Assembly (NCBI RefSeq): GCF_016595795.1
Contig: NZ_JAENHN010000042.1
Span: 1 to 38,027 of the forward strand
Reading direction: 5' to 3'
Length of the DNA stretch: 38,027 nucleotides
Origin: Clostridium yunnanense
GTDB taxonomy: Bacteria; Bacillota; Clostridia; Clostridiales; Clostridiaceae
Both the position numbers and the translations under genes were made by a program. This document shows, piece after piece, positions 1 through 8,201 of this stretch. Position 1 is the first letter of the stretch. Each line of letters opens with the position of its first letter. The notes under the pieces were generated by a model. That model did no database searches, had not been told where the DNA came from, and saw nothing but the letters and a program-made list of their open reading frames with translations.

Positions 1-88
1 AAAGATTCTACTTTTAAATGATTTCTACCCATAATTCAACCACCTTTCTCCGTATGTTTAGTATTTGAAGAAAAATTGTGGTTATTCA

Positions 89-120
89 GTATAACTTAAA
101 CTTAGACCTAGGATACCTAT
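89..120 (-). repeat. Family-B-like repeat arm, near the window edge
   Basis: Read on the minus strand this stretch resembles 37902-37937 on the plus strand. Both have CTATATAGGTATCC-like bases followed about 8 nt later by AAGTTTAAGTTATAC. It looks like a divergent end of the family-B palindrome seen whole at 35164-35261 and 37805-37903. The rest of the unit, toward position 1, is too diverged or too truncated to define. Confidence 0.45.
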
Positions 121-125
121 ATATA

Positions 126-220
126 GATGAACCACTTCATAATTGAACTTATATTTTCAAATTCTCCTCTCAGAACCCATAGGAGTTTTGAAAATAGATT
201 TCGGATTGAAGTGTTTCATC
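126..220 (+). repeat. Family-A palindromic repeat, copy A1
   Basis: A 95-bp imperfect palindrome. The outer arms are GATGAACCACTTC and GAAGTGTTTCATC, and an inner hairpin CTCCTCTCAGAA/CCCATAGGAG is flanked by AT-rich stems. It is related to copies at 225-320, 15734-15812, 29019-29110 and 35267-35360. It lies 5 nt before A2 in the same orientation. Confidence 0.8.
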
Positions 221-224
221 TTTA

Positions 225-320
225 GATGTACCACTTCGTAATAAAACTTATTATTTTTAAATTCTCTCACCAGAAGCCGTGAGGGTTTTAAAAATAGGTT
301 TCGGTTCGAAGTGGTACATC
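225..320 (+). repeat. Family-A palindromic repeat, copy A2
   Basis: A 96-bp copy with the best-preserved ends: GATGTACCACTTCG on the left and CGAAGTGGTACATC on the right, a 14-bp perfect terminal inverted repeat. Inside it are AT-rich secondary stems and a central CTCTCACC/GTGAGGG hairpin. It lies about 115 nt upstream of the carboxylesterase gene. It holds no coding sequence. Confidence 0.85.
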
Positions 321-434
321 TTTAACTATTAATTATATAGGGAATTAATATCTTTTAAAGCTAATATATGAGAAACTTTAGAAATTAACTATATAAGAAT
401 TATCTAATATGCAAGAGGTTAGGAGCTGTGTATA

Positions 435-1919
435 ATGGGGTTGGTAGTTGAGACTAAATACGGAAAAGTAGAAGGTTTTAATGAAGAGGGAATTAATAAA
501 TGGTTTGGAATTCCTTATGCTAAGCCTCCTATGGGGAAATTAAGATTTAAAAGGACTGAAAGATGCGTTCCTTGGGATGGGGTGAAAAAAACTAAAAGTC
601 ATGGTAATAAGCCCCATCAATTCCTAGACACTAAATTAACAGATATTCCTGCCAGTGAAGACTGCTTATTTTTAAATATATGGGCGCCACAAGGAGCGAA
701 AGACTTACCTGTGTTTGTATGGATTTATGGTGGAGCATATAGCCTTGGTGAATGCTCAGATCCTAACTATGATGGAACTAACTTTGCAAAAGACGGAGTG
801 ATTTACGTTGCCTTTAATTATAGACTTGGTGTTTTAGGGTTCTATGATTTTAGCATATATGATGAAAGTTTTGACTCTAATTGTGGCGTCGCTGATCAGA
901 TAGAAGCTCTTACTTGGATTAAGGAAAACATTGCTGCCTTTGGTGGAGATTCAAATAATATTACAATAGCCGGGGAATCAGCAGGAGCTGCCTCAGTAAT
1001 AAATATGTTAGCGGCACCAAAAGCAAAAGGCTTATTTAATAAAGCCATTGCTGAGAGTCCTATACCTGGATGTGTTCATAATCGCTATTCTACAAAGCTG
1101 AACATGGATTTATTTTTAAAAGAAATGAAAATAGCACCAGGTGAAGTTTATAAATTGAAAAAACTTCATCCAGACGAAATGAAACATGCTGCAGAGTATT
1201 TGCTTTTTAATAATTGTAACTTGTACCCAGGAATATTCTTGCCAGGACCAGTAATTGATGATTTAATACCAAAGTGTCCTATAGATGCCATTTCTAAGGG
1301 TTGTGCAAAAGATATTAAGTTGATTATCGGAACAAATCATGATGATGGTTCTTTGTTTGTAAAAGTAAAAACTACAATGTTTCCGAGAAGCTGGGAGCAG
1401 GTTGAAAAAATGCTTAAGCTTAATCATTGTATTGATAAAATTGAAGCCTTACATCAGTTATATGACGGGCTTTCTGAAAACAAACAGATGAAAGAGTTGG
1501 GTAAAGATAGAGCCTTTCTAATTGATTCAATTAAAGTTGCTGATAGCCAAAGTAGTTACAATGATACTTGGATGTATAGGTTTGACTATGCTCCAATTTT
1601 AACTAGATTAGTTGGATTAAAGTCTGTCCATGGCGTAGAGGTTCCTATAGCATTAGACAATCTAGGTAGGGGAATTATTCGTAGATTTTGGAAGGGAGCA
1701 CCAAGAGAGGTTATGTATAAACTTAGAGATGATATGCATACTGCTTGGGTAAACTTTGCGAAAAGTAGTGATCCTAATAAAGATTTAGATGTGGCATGGC
1801 CTAAATATAATGCTGAAGATCGTCCAACTTATGTATTTAATGAACAAAATACAGTTGTTATGAATCCTAGTAATAAAAACTATGAGGTCTGGAAAGACAT
1901 TAAGCTATATATTAATTGA
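435..1919 (+). CDS. Type-B carboxylesterase (PnbA / carboxylesterase family)
   Basis: A 494-residue alpha/beta hydrolase of the carboxylesterase type-B family, which hydrolyses carboxylic esters. Visible hallmarks are the oxyanion-hole segment WIYGGAYSLG, the nucleophile motif GESAGA with Ser182, and SVHGVEVP with His399 as the likely catalytic base. The acidic member probably lies near residues 300-310 (GTNHDDGS). Its length is normal for bacterial members. There is no signal peptide, so it should be cytoplasmic. The start is supported by TTAGGAG about 9 nt upstream of the ATG. It is monocistronic, with palindromic repeats upstream and a shared terminator downstream. The natural substrate cannot be told from sequence. 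Confidence 0.9.
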   Translation: MGLVVETKYGKVEGFNEEGINKWFGIPYAKPPMGKLRFKRTERCVPWDGVKKTKSHGNKPHQFLDTKLTDIPASEDCLFLNIWAPQGAKDLPVFVWIYGGAYSLGECSDPNYDGTNFAKDGVIYVAFNYRLGVLGFYDFSIYDESFDSNCGVADQIEALTWIKENIAAFGGDSNNITIAGESAGAASVINMLAAPKAKGLFNKAIAESPIPGCVHNRYSTKLNMDLFLKEMKIAPGEVYKLKKLHPDEMKHAAEYLLFNNCNLYPGIFLPGPVIDDLIPKCPIDAISKGCAKDIKLIIGTNHDDGSLFVKVKTTMFPRSWEQVEKMLKLNHCIDKIEALHQLYDGLSENKQMKELGKDRAFLIDSIKVADSQSSYNDTWMYRFDYAPILTRLVGLKSVHGVEVPIALDNLGRGIIRRFWKGAPREVMYKLRDDMHTAWVNFAKSSDPNKDLDVAWPKYNAEDRPTYVFNEQNTVVMNPSNKNYEVWKDIKLYIN

Positions 1920-1944
1920 AATATACTTTCTAATAAATTAAATA

Positions 1945-1987
1945 AAGGGAATTAATCTTAAGATATAACTTAAAAATTAATTCCCTT
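1945..1987. terminator. Bidirectional terminator between the esterase and the small minus-strand gene
   Basis: The 12-bp stem AAGGGAATTAAT/ATTAATTCCCTT sits between the convergent genes ending at 1919 (+) and 1997 (-). It is followed by GAAAAAA on the plus strand and preceded by A-rich sequence that gives a T-rich tail on the minus strand. Confidence 0.75.
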
Positions 1988-1996
1988 GAAAAAATC

Positions 1997-2233
1997 CTAC
2001 TTATCTGATTTGTTTGACACTTCATCGATAAGTGCTTTTCTATCTTCACCTAAAAAGTTTGCTAATTTTGTAGGCATAAATCCATTCTTGTATATTCTGT
2101 CCTCGTTCTTTTCGATTAGAGTAAGAATAGTACTTTCAAATTTTTCATAAGTAGTTAAGCCCTCTCTGTATGAATCAACTACATCTAATAACTTTGTTGC
2201 TAATTCCTTAGGGTTTTTGTATACTGCTTTCAT
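1997..2233 (-). CDS. Small TIGR04540-family-like protein
   Basis: A 78-residue acidic and basic protein starting MKAVYKNPKELATKLLD and predicted to be mostly helical, with no membrane segment or signal peptide. The opening and length resemble the TIGR04540 family of small clostridial proteins of unknown function; this is recognition by eye, not a search result. The start has a good site (AAGGAG, about 9 nt upstream). The gene stands alone and converges on the esterase. No function can be assigned. Confidence 0.75.
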   Translation of the reverse strand: MKAVYKNPKELATKLLDVVDSYREGLTTYEKFESTILTLIEKNEDRIYKNGFMPTKLANFLGEDRKALIDEVSNKSDK

Positions 2234-3334
2234 CGTTATACTCCTTCTTATATAGATATGTATTTACTGATAACAGCCTATAATGAATATAAGATTATTA
2301 TCACACTACATATTCTTAAATATTACATAAATATGATACATTGTTTAGCTGTTTATTGCAAATAAAAATCAAGAATATCTATGTTTTTTTATTCTTTAAG
2401 AATTTATAGCTTGATTATACCTATGTATAAAAATGAGTAACGACTTAAAACCTAATGTGGTTCTAAATATATATAGTAAAATGCTTAAAAAGGTGGAATT
2501 ACTAACATAAAATTAAATTTATGCGTGTTATTTTGCAAATTTTTACGTTTATATAGATGAAGGTACTGGTAATTACAGTGTTGATGAATCAGAATTATTG
2601 CTGAAATAGACGAAATAAATGTAGTTATGAGAAAATTATATTATAATGGGTAAAAATATGTTCCTTGTACTTAGATTTAAATAAAAGTTATGAAAAAATA
2701 TTTTTTAATAAAGCAGGGTGTGAAATAAAGGTTCCATACCCTGAAGTTTTTAATGGAATGAAATTTACATGAAATATGATTACAACCATAAAAAGTAAAC
2801 TTTTATTTATATATAATATTGTAAAAATAACAATAAATATGATAATATGTAATTAATTGAACAATTCAAATCTATTCTCCAATTAATTTTGTTGCATGCT
2901 CGTAAGACGTGTTAAAGCAAAATTATACCATATATCTACTAAATCATACGTTAATAAATCTCTTTCACAATCTAGAAAAAATCATAAAGTATTGAAAATT
3001 AAATATATGAATTCAATTTCAATTACTATTTATACATCCATAAATTATATATTAAAACAATATAACTAATATAAAACTGTGTTAATACATTAGATGCTAA
3101 GAAAATTATACAAAGCAAAATGGTACATCCATAATAGACAGCATAGGTATCTTTTATAAAACATTAAGATATGTATGTTCTAAAAATCTAGGCTTCTAAT
3201 TAAATTGGTTGTATTTCAATTTTGTATTTGAGACTTGAGTTAGGAGCTGTGTAAAGGAAGGTGATGTATGGAGAGCTTTTAATTGTAAAGGTTAATTTTG
3301 ATTTTACACTAAAATAATTAAAAGGGGGAAAAGT
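2234..3334. other. 1.1-kb intergenic region without a convincing gene
   Basis: No open frame here has a credible start, length and composition. Short peptide-like fragments interrupted by stops occur around 2551-2605 (DEGTGNYSVDESELLLK) and 2706-2771 (ending KVPYPEVFNGMKFT), so a decayed gene is possible but unidentified. At 3264-3317 a 17-codon frame (MYGELLIVKVNFDFTLK) follows AAGGAAGGTG; it could be a leader peptide before the metallopeptidase gene, with low confidence. At 3239-3252 the 14-mer TTAGGAGCTGTGTA-type sequence found just before the esterase start recurs. Confidence 0.4.
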
Positions 3335-4795
3335 ATGAAAAAAATATTGAGTTTATCAAATCTAAGAAGTAGTCTTAAAGTAAAAACTATAATATTTACT
3401 TTTACTATTATGACATTATTATTATGTTCTGGAGGGACAGTGTTATTGCCATATGGGGGGACTGCATCTGCAGCTACAGCACCTCCAGCAACTTGGCAAG
3501 AACATTGGTTTGAGCATAACCAACTTGTTAAACTTGCATATTACAACGATGATGTTGCAATATACCTTGATGATGATTTAAACAAAGCAAATGTGAACTG
3601 GGTCAATAATTATACTACAAATCTATGGAAATATGTAAAACAAACCTATGGAACAATGGGAGGAGATGGAAGGTTATACGTAATTCTTCATAACAAATAT
3701 GGTGGTGGACATCCATCAGAATATTATAGTTCGAGTCATGATTATCGAAATGTTATTGATGTTGGAGGAAGTGATTTTGCAAGTAATACTGGTTGGAATC
3801 TAGATGCTATAACCCATGAAGTTGGCCATATAGTAGAACTTGCATCTTATGGAACTCAAGGTTCTCCTGCTTTTAATATATGGAAAGACAGTAAGTGGTG
3901 TGAGATATTTAATTATGATGCTTACAATGGTCTTGGTATGACAAGTGAGGCACAAAGAGCCTATAATAATTGTATGAATACTACAGATTCATTTCCAGTA
4001 GCAGGAACTGCTTGGTTTAAAAATTGGTTTTATCCAATATGGAGCAAATACGGTAAAGCTACAGTGCTTAATAACTATTTCAAATTGCTTTCACAATATT
4101 ATCCTAAGGATGTTAATGGCGCATACACAAGAACTATGAATATGGGTGAGTTTGTTTATTTCTGGGGACTTGCTGCCAATACAGACTTAAAAGCACAAGC
4201 AACTACTGCATTTGGCTGGACAACAGACTATGAAAGTCAGTTACAAAAGGCTCGCTTAGAGTTTTCTGTATTATCAAAATCGCCTACCTTCTATAAGGAT
4301 ATCAATTATGGAGGTACTAGCGTGTCTTTAACTCCAGGAACTTATACACTAGCTCAGCTTCAAGCTAAGGGGATACCAAATGATTGGGCATCTTCAATAA
4401 AGGTTCCAAGTGGCTATACTGTCACAATCTATAATGATGATAATTTTAAAGGTACTTCATGGACTTTAACAGCTGATAATTCTTCTTTAGTTGGACTAGA
4501 TTGTAATGATCTTATGACTTCAGTAAAAATTACTGCACCTGTAACTGTATATGCTGATGTTAATTATGCTGGGTACGGCATAAGTATACCTAAAGGAACT
4601 TATACCCTCAATCAGCTTCAAGCTATGGGGATTCCAAATGATTGGGTTTCATCCATTAAAGTACAAAGTGGAGTTACAGTTGAGGTGTATCAAGACGATA
4701 ACTTCTTAGGAACAAAATGGACCTTTACAGCAGATGAAGCCAATATGGTTAATAGAGGATGTAACGATGCAATGTCATCAGTTAAGATATATTAA
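3335..4795 (+). CDS. Secreted HExxH metallopeptidase with two beta/gamma-crystallin domains
   Basis: A 486-residue exported protein. An N-terminal signal peptide has its hydrophobic core at about 19-35 and an ASA-like cleavage site near 46-47. Residues about 50-310 form a zinc-peptidase-like domain with HEVGH (His161, Glu162, His165); Glu190 in WCEIFNY is a candidate third ligand. Residues about 318-403 and 404-486 are two beta/gamma-crystallin domains. Each has two (N/D)(N/D)xx(S/T)S calcium motifs: NDWASS, NDLMTS, NDWVSS and NDAMSS. The crystallin part resembles clostrillin from C. beijerinckii, a known calcium-binding beta/gamma-crystallin. The enzyme is therefore probably calcium-stabilised outside the cell. 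GGGG-rich RBS, ATG start, own terminator. The target substrate is unknown. Confidence 0.85.
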   Translation: MKKILSLSNLRSSLKVKTIIFTFTIMTLLLCSGGTVLLPYGGTASAATAPPATWQEHWFEHNQLVKLAYYNDDVAIYLDDDLNKANVNWVNNYTTNLWKYVKQTYGTMGGDGRLYVILHNKYGGGHPSEYYSSSHDYRNVIDVGGSDFASNTGWNLDAITHEVGHIVELASYGTQGSPAFNIWKDSKWCEIFNYDAYNGLGMTSEAQRAYNNCMNTTDSFPVAGTAWFKNWFYPIWSKYGKATVLNNYFKLLSQYYPKDVNGAYTRTMNMGEFVYFWGLAANTDLKAQATTAFGWTTDYESQLQKARLEFSVLSKSPTFYKDINYGGTSVSLTPGTYTLAQLQAKGIPNDWASSIKVPSGYTVTIYNDDNFKGTSWTLTADNSSLVGLDCNDLMTSVKITAPVTVYADVNYAGYGISIPKGTYTLNQLQAMGIPNDWVSSIKVQSGVTVEVYQDDNFLGTKWTFTADEANMVNRGCNDAMSSVKIY

Positions 4796-4834
4796 AATAT
4801 CAAATATATATTTAAAAATATTATAATTTTAAGT

Positions 4835-4873
4835 AAGCGCTGGAGTATTATTATTTTTTCTAGCGCTTTTTTT
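4835..4873 (+). terminator. Terminator of the metallopeptidase gene
   Basis: The stem AAGCGCT/AGCGCTT with a 20-nt loop is followed by seven T residues, 40 nt downstream of the stop codon. The rest of the gap to 5173 holds only AT-rich DNA and the candidate promoter at 5111-5139. Confidence 0.8.
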
Positions 4874-5110
4874 GATTCACCCACATAGATAATAAATATG
4901 CAAAATGTAGAAGGTATGATGTTGGATTGACAATGTAAACAATCATACTAATAAAGATAAAACTATTATTAATGAAGTTTTGGTTTACAGAGCTTTTATA
5001 TTTAGGGGGATGGACATAGATATATGAAATAGAAACTATGATAATAGCAATATGTTTAAAAATATTAATTTATTATGAATAGTTACCCACAATATGCCAA
5101 ATTAATAAGA

Positions 5111-5139
5111 GAATATTATCACTAATAATACACAAAATA
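5111..5139 (+). promoter_or_regulatory. Candidate sigma-G-like promoter of the germinant receptor operon
   Basis: GAATA, 17 bp, CAAAATA lies about 35 nt upstream of the first ger gene. It approximates the forespore sigma-G consensus (GNATR, 17-18 bp, CATNNTA), which is the expected class for germinant receptor genes. One -10 base departs from consensus, so the call is tentative. Confidence 0.4.
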
Positions 5140-5172
5140 TATTTAAATTCTAAATATCGAGGTGTTTTAAAT

Positions 5173-6765
5173 GTGAGTATTTTTTCTAAGGATAACCAAA
5201 ATTCAAAGCCTCAGTGTAATGAAGAAAAAAATGAAAAAATAGAAGAAAAGCCTTTAAGTAAAGCTATTTCAGATAATCTAAGTACAATACGTCAATTATT
5301 TTCTAATTGTAGTGACGTAGTATATAGAGAATTTGTTATAGATTCGATTAAACTCTCTGCAGCACTTGTTTTTATAAATGAACTTGTAGATACACAGTTA
5401 ATTAATGAAGTTACTATAGCCTCTATTATGGATATTAAGCCTACGACATCGTTAGATAATTCCTCCGGCATTATAGTGGATACAATAAAAACTCGTTTCT
5501 TACATACTGCAAATGTAAGTGAAATATCAAATATTCATGTATTAGAAGAAAGTTTATTAAATGGTAGTGCTGTATTATTAGTAGACAAAGAAGATAAGGG
5601 TTTAAAAATTGCTATTCCTGGATTTAGAGGAAGAGATATATCTGAACCAACTATTGAAAAAGTTATAAGAGGGCCAAAAGAGGGGTTTACAGAGAATATC
5701 AGTGTAAATACTGCAATGCTTAGAAAAAAAATAAAATCTTCTAATCTTAAGGTTGAGAATTCAGTACTTGGAAGGCAAACAAAAACAATAATCCATATTA
5801 CATACATAGATGGTATTGTTGATGAAAAAGTGCTTAAAGAACTTAAATATAGACTTAGTAAAATAGACACTGATGCTATTCTTGAGAGTGGATATATAGA
5901 GCAACTAATTCAGGATACTCCTAAGACCATATTTCCGCAAATTCTCCATACTGAAAGACCTGACAGAGTAGCTGGGGCTATTTTAGAAGGTAGAATAGCA
6001 ATACTTATAGATGGAACACCCTTTGCCTTGATTGTTCCTACAACTATGGTTCTTTTTTTACAAACCAGCGAAGATTACTCAGAAAGATATATAATTGCTT
6101 CATTTATTAGGATTGTAAGATTTATATTTTTTCTAGTCTCATTACTATTGCCAGGTTTGTATGTAGGGATTGTTTCTTATCACAAAGAAATGGTGCCTAC
6201 TGCATTACTTATCAGTATAATGGAATCTGCTAAAAGAGTTCCTTTTCCAGTGATTATTGAGGCTTTAATCATGGAAGCTACCTTTGAGGCGTTAAGAGAA
6301 GCTGGTGTAAGACTTCCAATACCTGCAAATCAAACAGTGGGAATAGTTGGAGCTCTTGTAATAGGAGATGCCGCTGTTAAAGCAGGAATTATTTCATCTA
6401 TAATGGTTATTATCGTTTCAATAACAGCTGTTGCCTCTTTCGGAATTCCATCCTATGATATGGGATACGCCATTAGAGTTTTGAGATTTGTAATTATTTT
6501 CCTTGGAGGATTATTTGGGCTTTACGGAATTTTGCTTGGACTGCTTGTGATATTTATTCATTTAGTATCCTTGAGGTCTTTTGGAGTAAATTATCTTTCA
6601 CCAATTGCACCTTTAAATTTAAATGAGCTTAAAGACTCTTTTATTAGATTTCCTAAGTGGGCGATGAATAAGAGACCAGGTTCCGCAAATGAAAAAAATC
6701 GCCGAAGGCAAAGAGCTGGGTCAAAGCCTGAGCCGCCCAAGAATGATGATGAGGAGTTGAGTTAA
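5173..6765 (+). CDS. Spore germinant receptor subunit A (GerA/GerKA family)
   Basis: A 530-residue GerA-family protein, the A subunit of an inner-membrane spore germinant receptor. Residues 1 to about 255 are a hydrophilic N-terminal domain. The family hallmark region then follows (HTERPDRVAGAILEGRIAIL and the TPFALIVPTTM segment), and several membrane segments lie between about 315 and 460. The C-terminus is a basic, proline-rich cytoplasmic tail. The start is GTG at 5173 with GAGGTG 8 nt upstream; an ATG two bases earlier is followed immediately by a stop in its own frame. It heads a tight A-C-D-B operon, with 4 nt to the next gene. The germinant is not predictable. Confidence 0.93.
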   Translation: MSIFSKDNQNSKPQCNEEKNEKIEEKPLSKAISDNLSTIRQLFSNCSDVVYREFVIDSIKLSAALVFINELVDTQLINEVTIASIMDIKPTTSLDNSSGIIVDTIKTRFLHTANVSEISNIHVLEESLLNGSAVLLVDKEDKGLKIAIPGFRGRDISEPTIEKVIRGPKEGFTENISVNTAMLRKKIKSSNLKVENSVLGRQTKTIIHITYIDGIVDEKVLKELKYRLSKIDTDAILESGYIEQLIQDTPKTIFPQILHTERPDRVAGAILEGRIAILIDGTPFALIVPTTMVLFLQTSEDYSERYIIASFIRIVRFIFFLVSLLLPGLYVGIVSYHKEMVPTALLISIMESAKRVPFPVIIEALIMEATFEALREAGVRLPIPANQTVGIVGALVIGDAAVKAGIISSIMVIIVSITAVASFGIPSYDMGYAIRVLRFVIIFLGGLFGLYGILLGLLVIFIHLVSLRSFGVNYLSPIAPLNLNELKDSFIRFPKWAMNKRPGSANEKNRRRQRAGSKPEPPKNDDEELS

Positions 6766-6769
6766 CAAA

Positions 6770-7963
6770 ATGAAAAGCAAAAATAAAATTATATTGCTCA
6801 ACATATTAATCCTTGTGTTTTCAACTGTATTAAGCAGTTGTATTGATAAAACTGAATTGAATGAGATTGCTCTTGTTATTGGAATAGCAATTGATAAAGA
6901 AGAAGAAGATAATTCTATGCTTGTTACATTAGAACTAGCTAATCCTAGCACAAGTAAACAATCTGATGAAGGATCAGGAGGATCAAATAGTTCAATATTA
7001 CAAGCAAGTAAAGGAAAAAATCTTGCTGATGCTTTACAAAACTTTACCAAAGTAAGTACATTAAGTATAGATTTTTCACATATTCAAGTTATTGTTATGT
7101 CAAAAGAATTATGTATTGAAGGAGTATCTGGAGTTATAGATTACGTTGCAAGGGACCGTCAATTCAGAAACTTGAACTGGATTTTTATGTCAGAAAATAA
7201 TGCTATGGAGATCTTAAAAACAAAAATAGCTAATGAAGACATAACGTCCTTAGGACTTGCAAATATGATGAATAGAATAAAAAAAAATGGAAGCATACTC
7301 CCCATTGACCTCAATAGATTTATTATCGGTTTACAAAGCCAAGCAAAATCAAGTATGGCTCCAGTGATAAGGCTAGAAAAGACAAAGGATGAGCCTGGAG
7401 GAAGAATTCAAATAGATAAAACCGCTGTTTTTAAAAAAGATCGTTTAGTAGGTATACTAACTCCAGAGGAATCTAAATATCTAGCATGGTTTTATAGGAA
7501 AATAAAAGGCAACTTAGTGGTTTCTCCTATTGTGTCAGCCTCTCAAGATCAAAATGTAATAGTTCAAGTTTTTAAGGAGGACACAAAGATAGAACCCCAT
7601 ATAATAGATGATGAGATAAGTTTTGATATAAAATGTATTGCTACTGTGGAGATGAAGGAAATAACAAATGTAAAACTAGATTCTTTTGTAATAGATAGAA
7701 TAGAGACTAATACAAAGCAGATACTAGAGGCTCAGCTAAGCCAGCTAATAAATAAATGCCAAACTAATCTTAATGCAGATGTAATTGGATTTGCTGAAAT
7801 CATATATAATAATCACCCTGAAAGATGGGTGCATATGAAAGAAAATTGGCAAGATATATTTCCTGCTATGAAATATAAAGTTAGTTTTGATGTGACTGTA
7901 AGAAAGGTAGGAATGGTTAAAAATCCACCTATTAACGAAGATGAGGAGGAAAATACTCAATGA
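6770..7963 (+). CDS. Spore germinant receptor subunit C (Ger(x)C lipoprotein)
   Basis: A 397-residue Ger(x)C-family lipoprotein. The hydrophobic signal peptide ends in a lipobox LSSC, so Cys24 should carry diacylglycerol and anchor the protein on the outer face of the spore inner membrane. The mature part begins IDKTELNEIALVIGIAID, typical of the family, and continues with the usual three-domain length. It starts 4 nt after subunit A, with GAGGAGTTGAG of the A coding end serving as RBS. Its stop overlaps the start of the next small gene by 4 nt (ATGA), implying translational coupling. Confidence 0.93.
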   Translation: MKSKNKIILLNILILVFSTVLSSCIDKTELNEIALVIGIAIDKEEEDNSMLVTLELANPSTSKQSDEGSGGSNSSILQASKGKNLADALQNFTKVSTLSIDFSHIQVIVMSKELCIEGVSGVIDYVARDRQFRNLNWIFMSENNAMEILKTKIANEDITSLGLANMMNRIKKNGSILPIDLNRFIIGLQSQAKSSMAPVIRLEKTKDEPGGRIQIDKTAVFKKDRLVGILTPEESKYLAWFYRKIKGNLVVSPIVSASQDQNVIVQVFKEDTKIEPHIIDDEISFDIKCIATVEMKEITNVKLDSFVIDRIETNTKQILEAQLSQLINKCQTNLNADVIGFAEIIYNNHPERWVHMKENWQDIFPAMKYKVSFDVTVRKVGMVKNPPINEDEEENTQ

Positions 7964-8178
7964 CGATTTTGGTTATACTTTTAGCTCTGATAATTGGCTT
8001 TATAGAATGTGGTCCTTTAATTAAAAAAGGAATGAAAAAAGAATCATATACTGTATTGTTTATGTTGTTGTTGGCGATTACTTTTCAAATATGCAGCAAA
8101 TTTAAGATTTTCACGCCAAAAAACCTGGTAGAAAGTATCCTAGAGCCCATTGGAAGAGCCGTTTTTAGAAAAATGTAA
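7960..8178 (+). CDS. Small membrane protein, probable germinant receptor D subunit
   Basis: A 72-residue protein with two hydrophobic segments (about 2-18 and 30-47) and a short basic end. It is coupled to subunit C by an ATGA overlap and lies 23 nt before subunit B. Bacillus ger operons often carry a small two-helix D gene that modulates receptor function. Size, topology and operon position match that class, though sequence conservation in the class is poor. The call rests on context more than on motifs. Confidence 0.7.
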   Translation: MTILVILLALIIGFIECGPLIKKGMKKESYTVLFMLLLAITFQICSKFKIFTPKNLVESILEPIGRAVFRKM

Positions 8179-8201
8179 ATTTGGAATAGAGGTGTATAAG
8201 T

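Noticed and set aside
126-320. Two tandem repeats that could look like a CRISPR array
   Set aside because: The units are about 95-bp palindromes with a 4-bp gap, not short repeats with unique 30-40-bp spacers, and no cas genes are present.
419-432. 14-mer TTAGGAGCTGTGTA-type sequence shared with 3239-3252 as a regulatory element
   Set aside because: At the esterase it is mainly a ribosome binding site; two occurrences are too few to claim a regulatory motif, so it is mentioned only as part of the gap description.
5535-5870. Minus-strand frame of 111 codons
   Set aside because: Antisense to the well-conserved GerA coding sequence, with no RBS; serine/leucine-rich composition is typical of antisense shadows.
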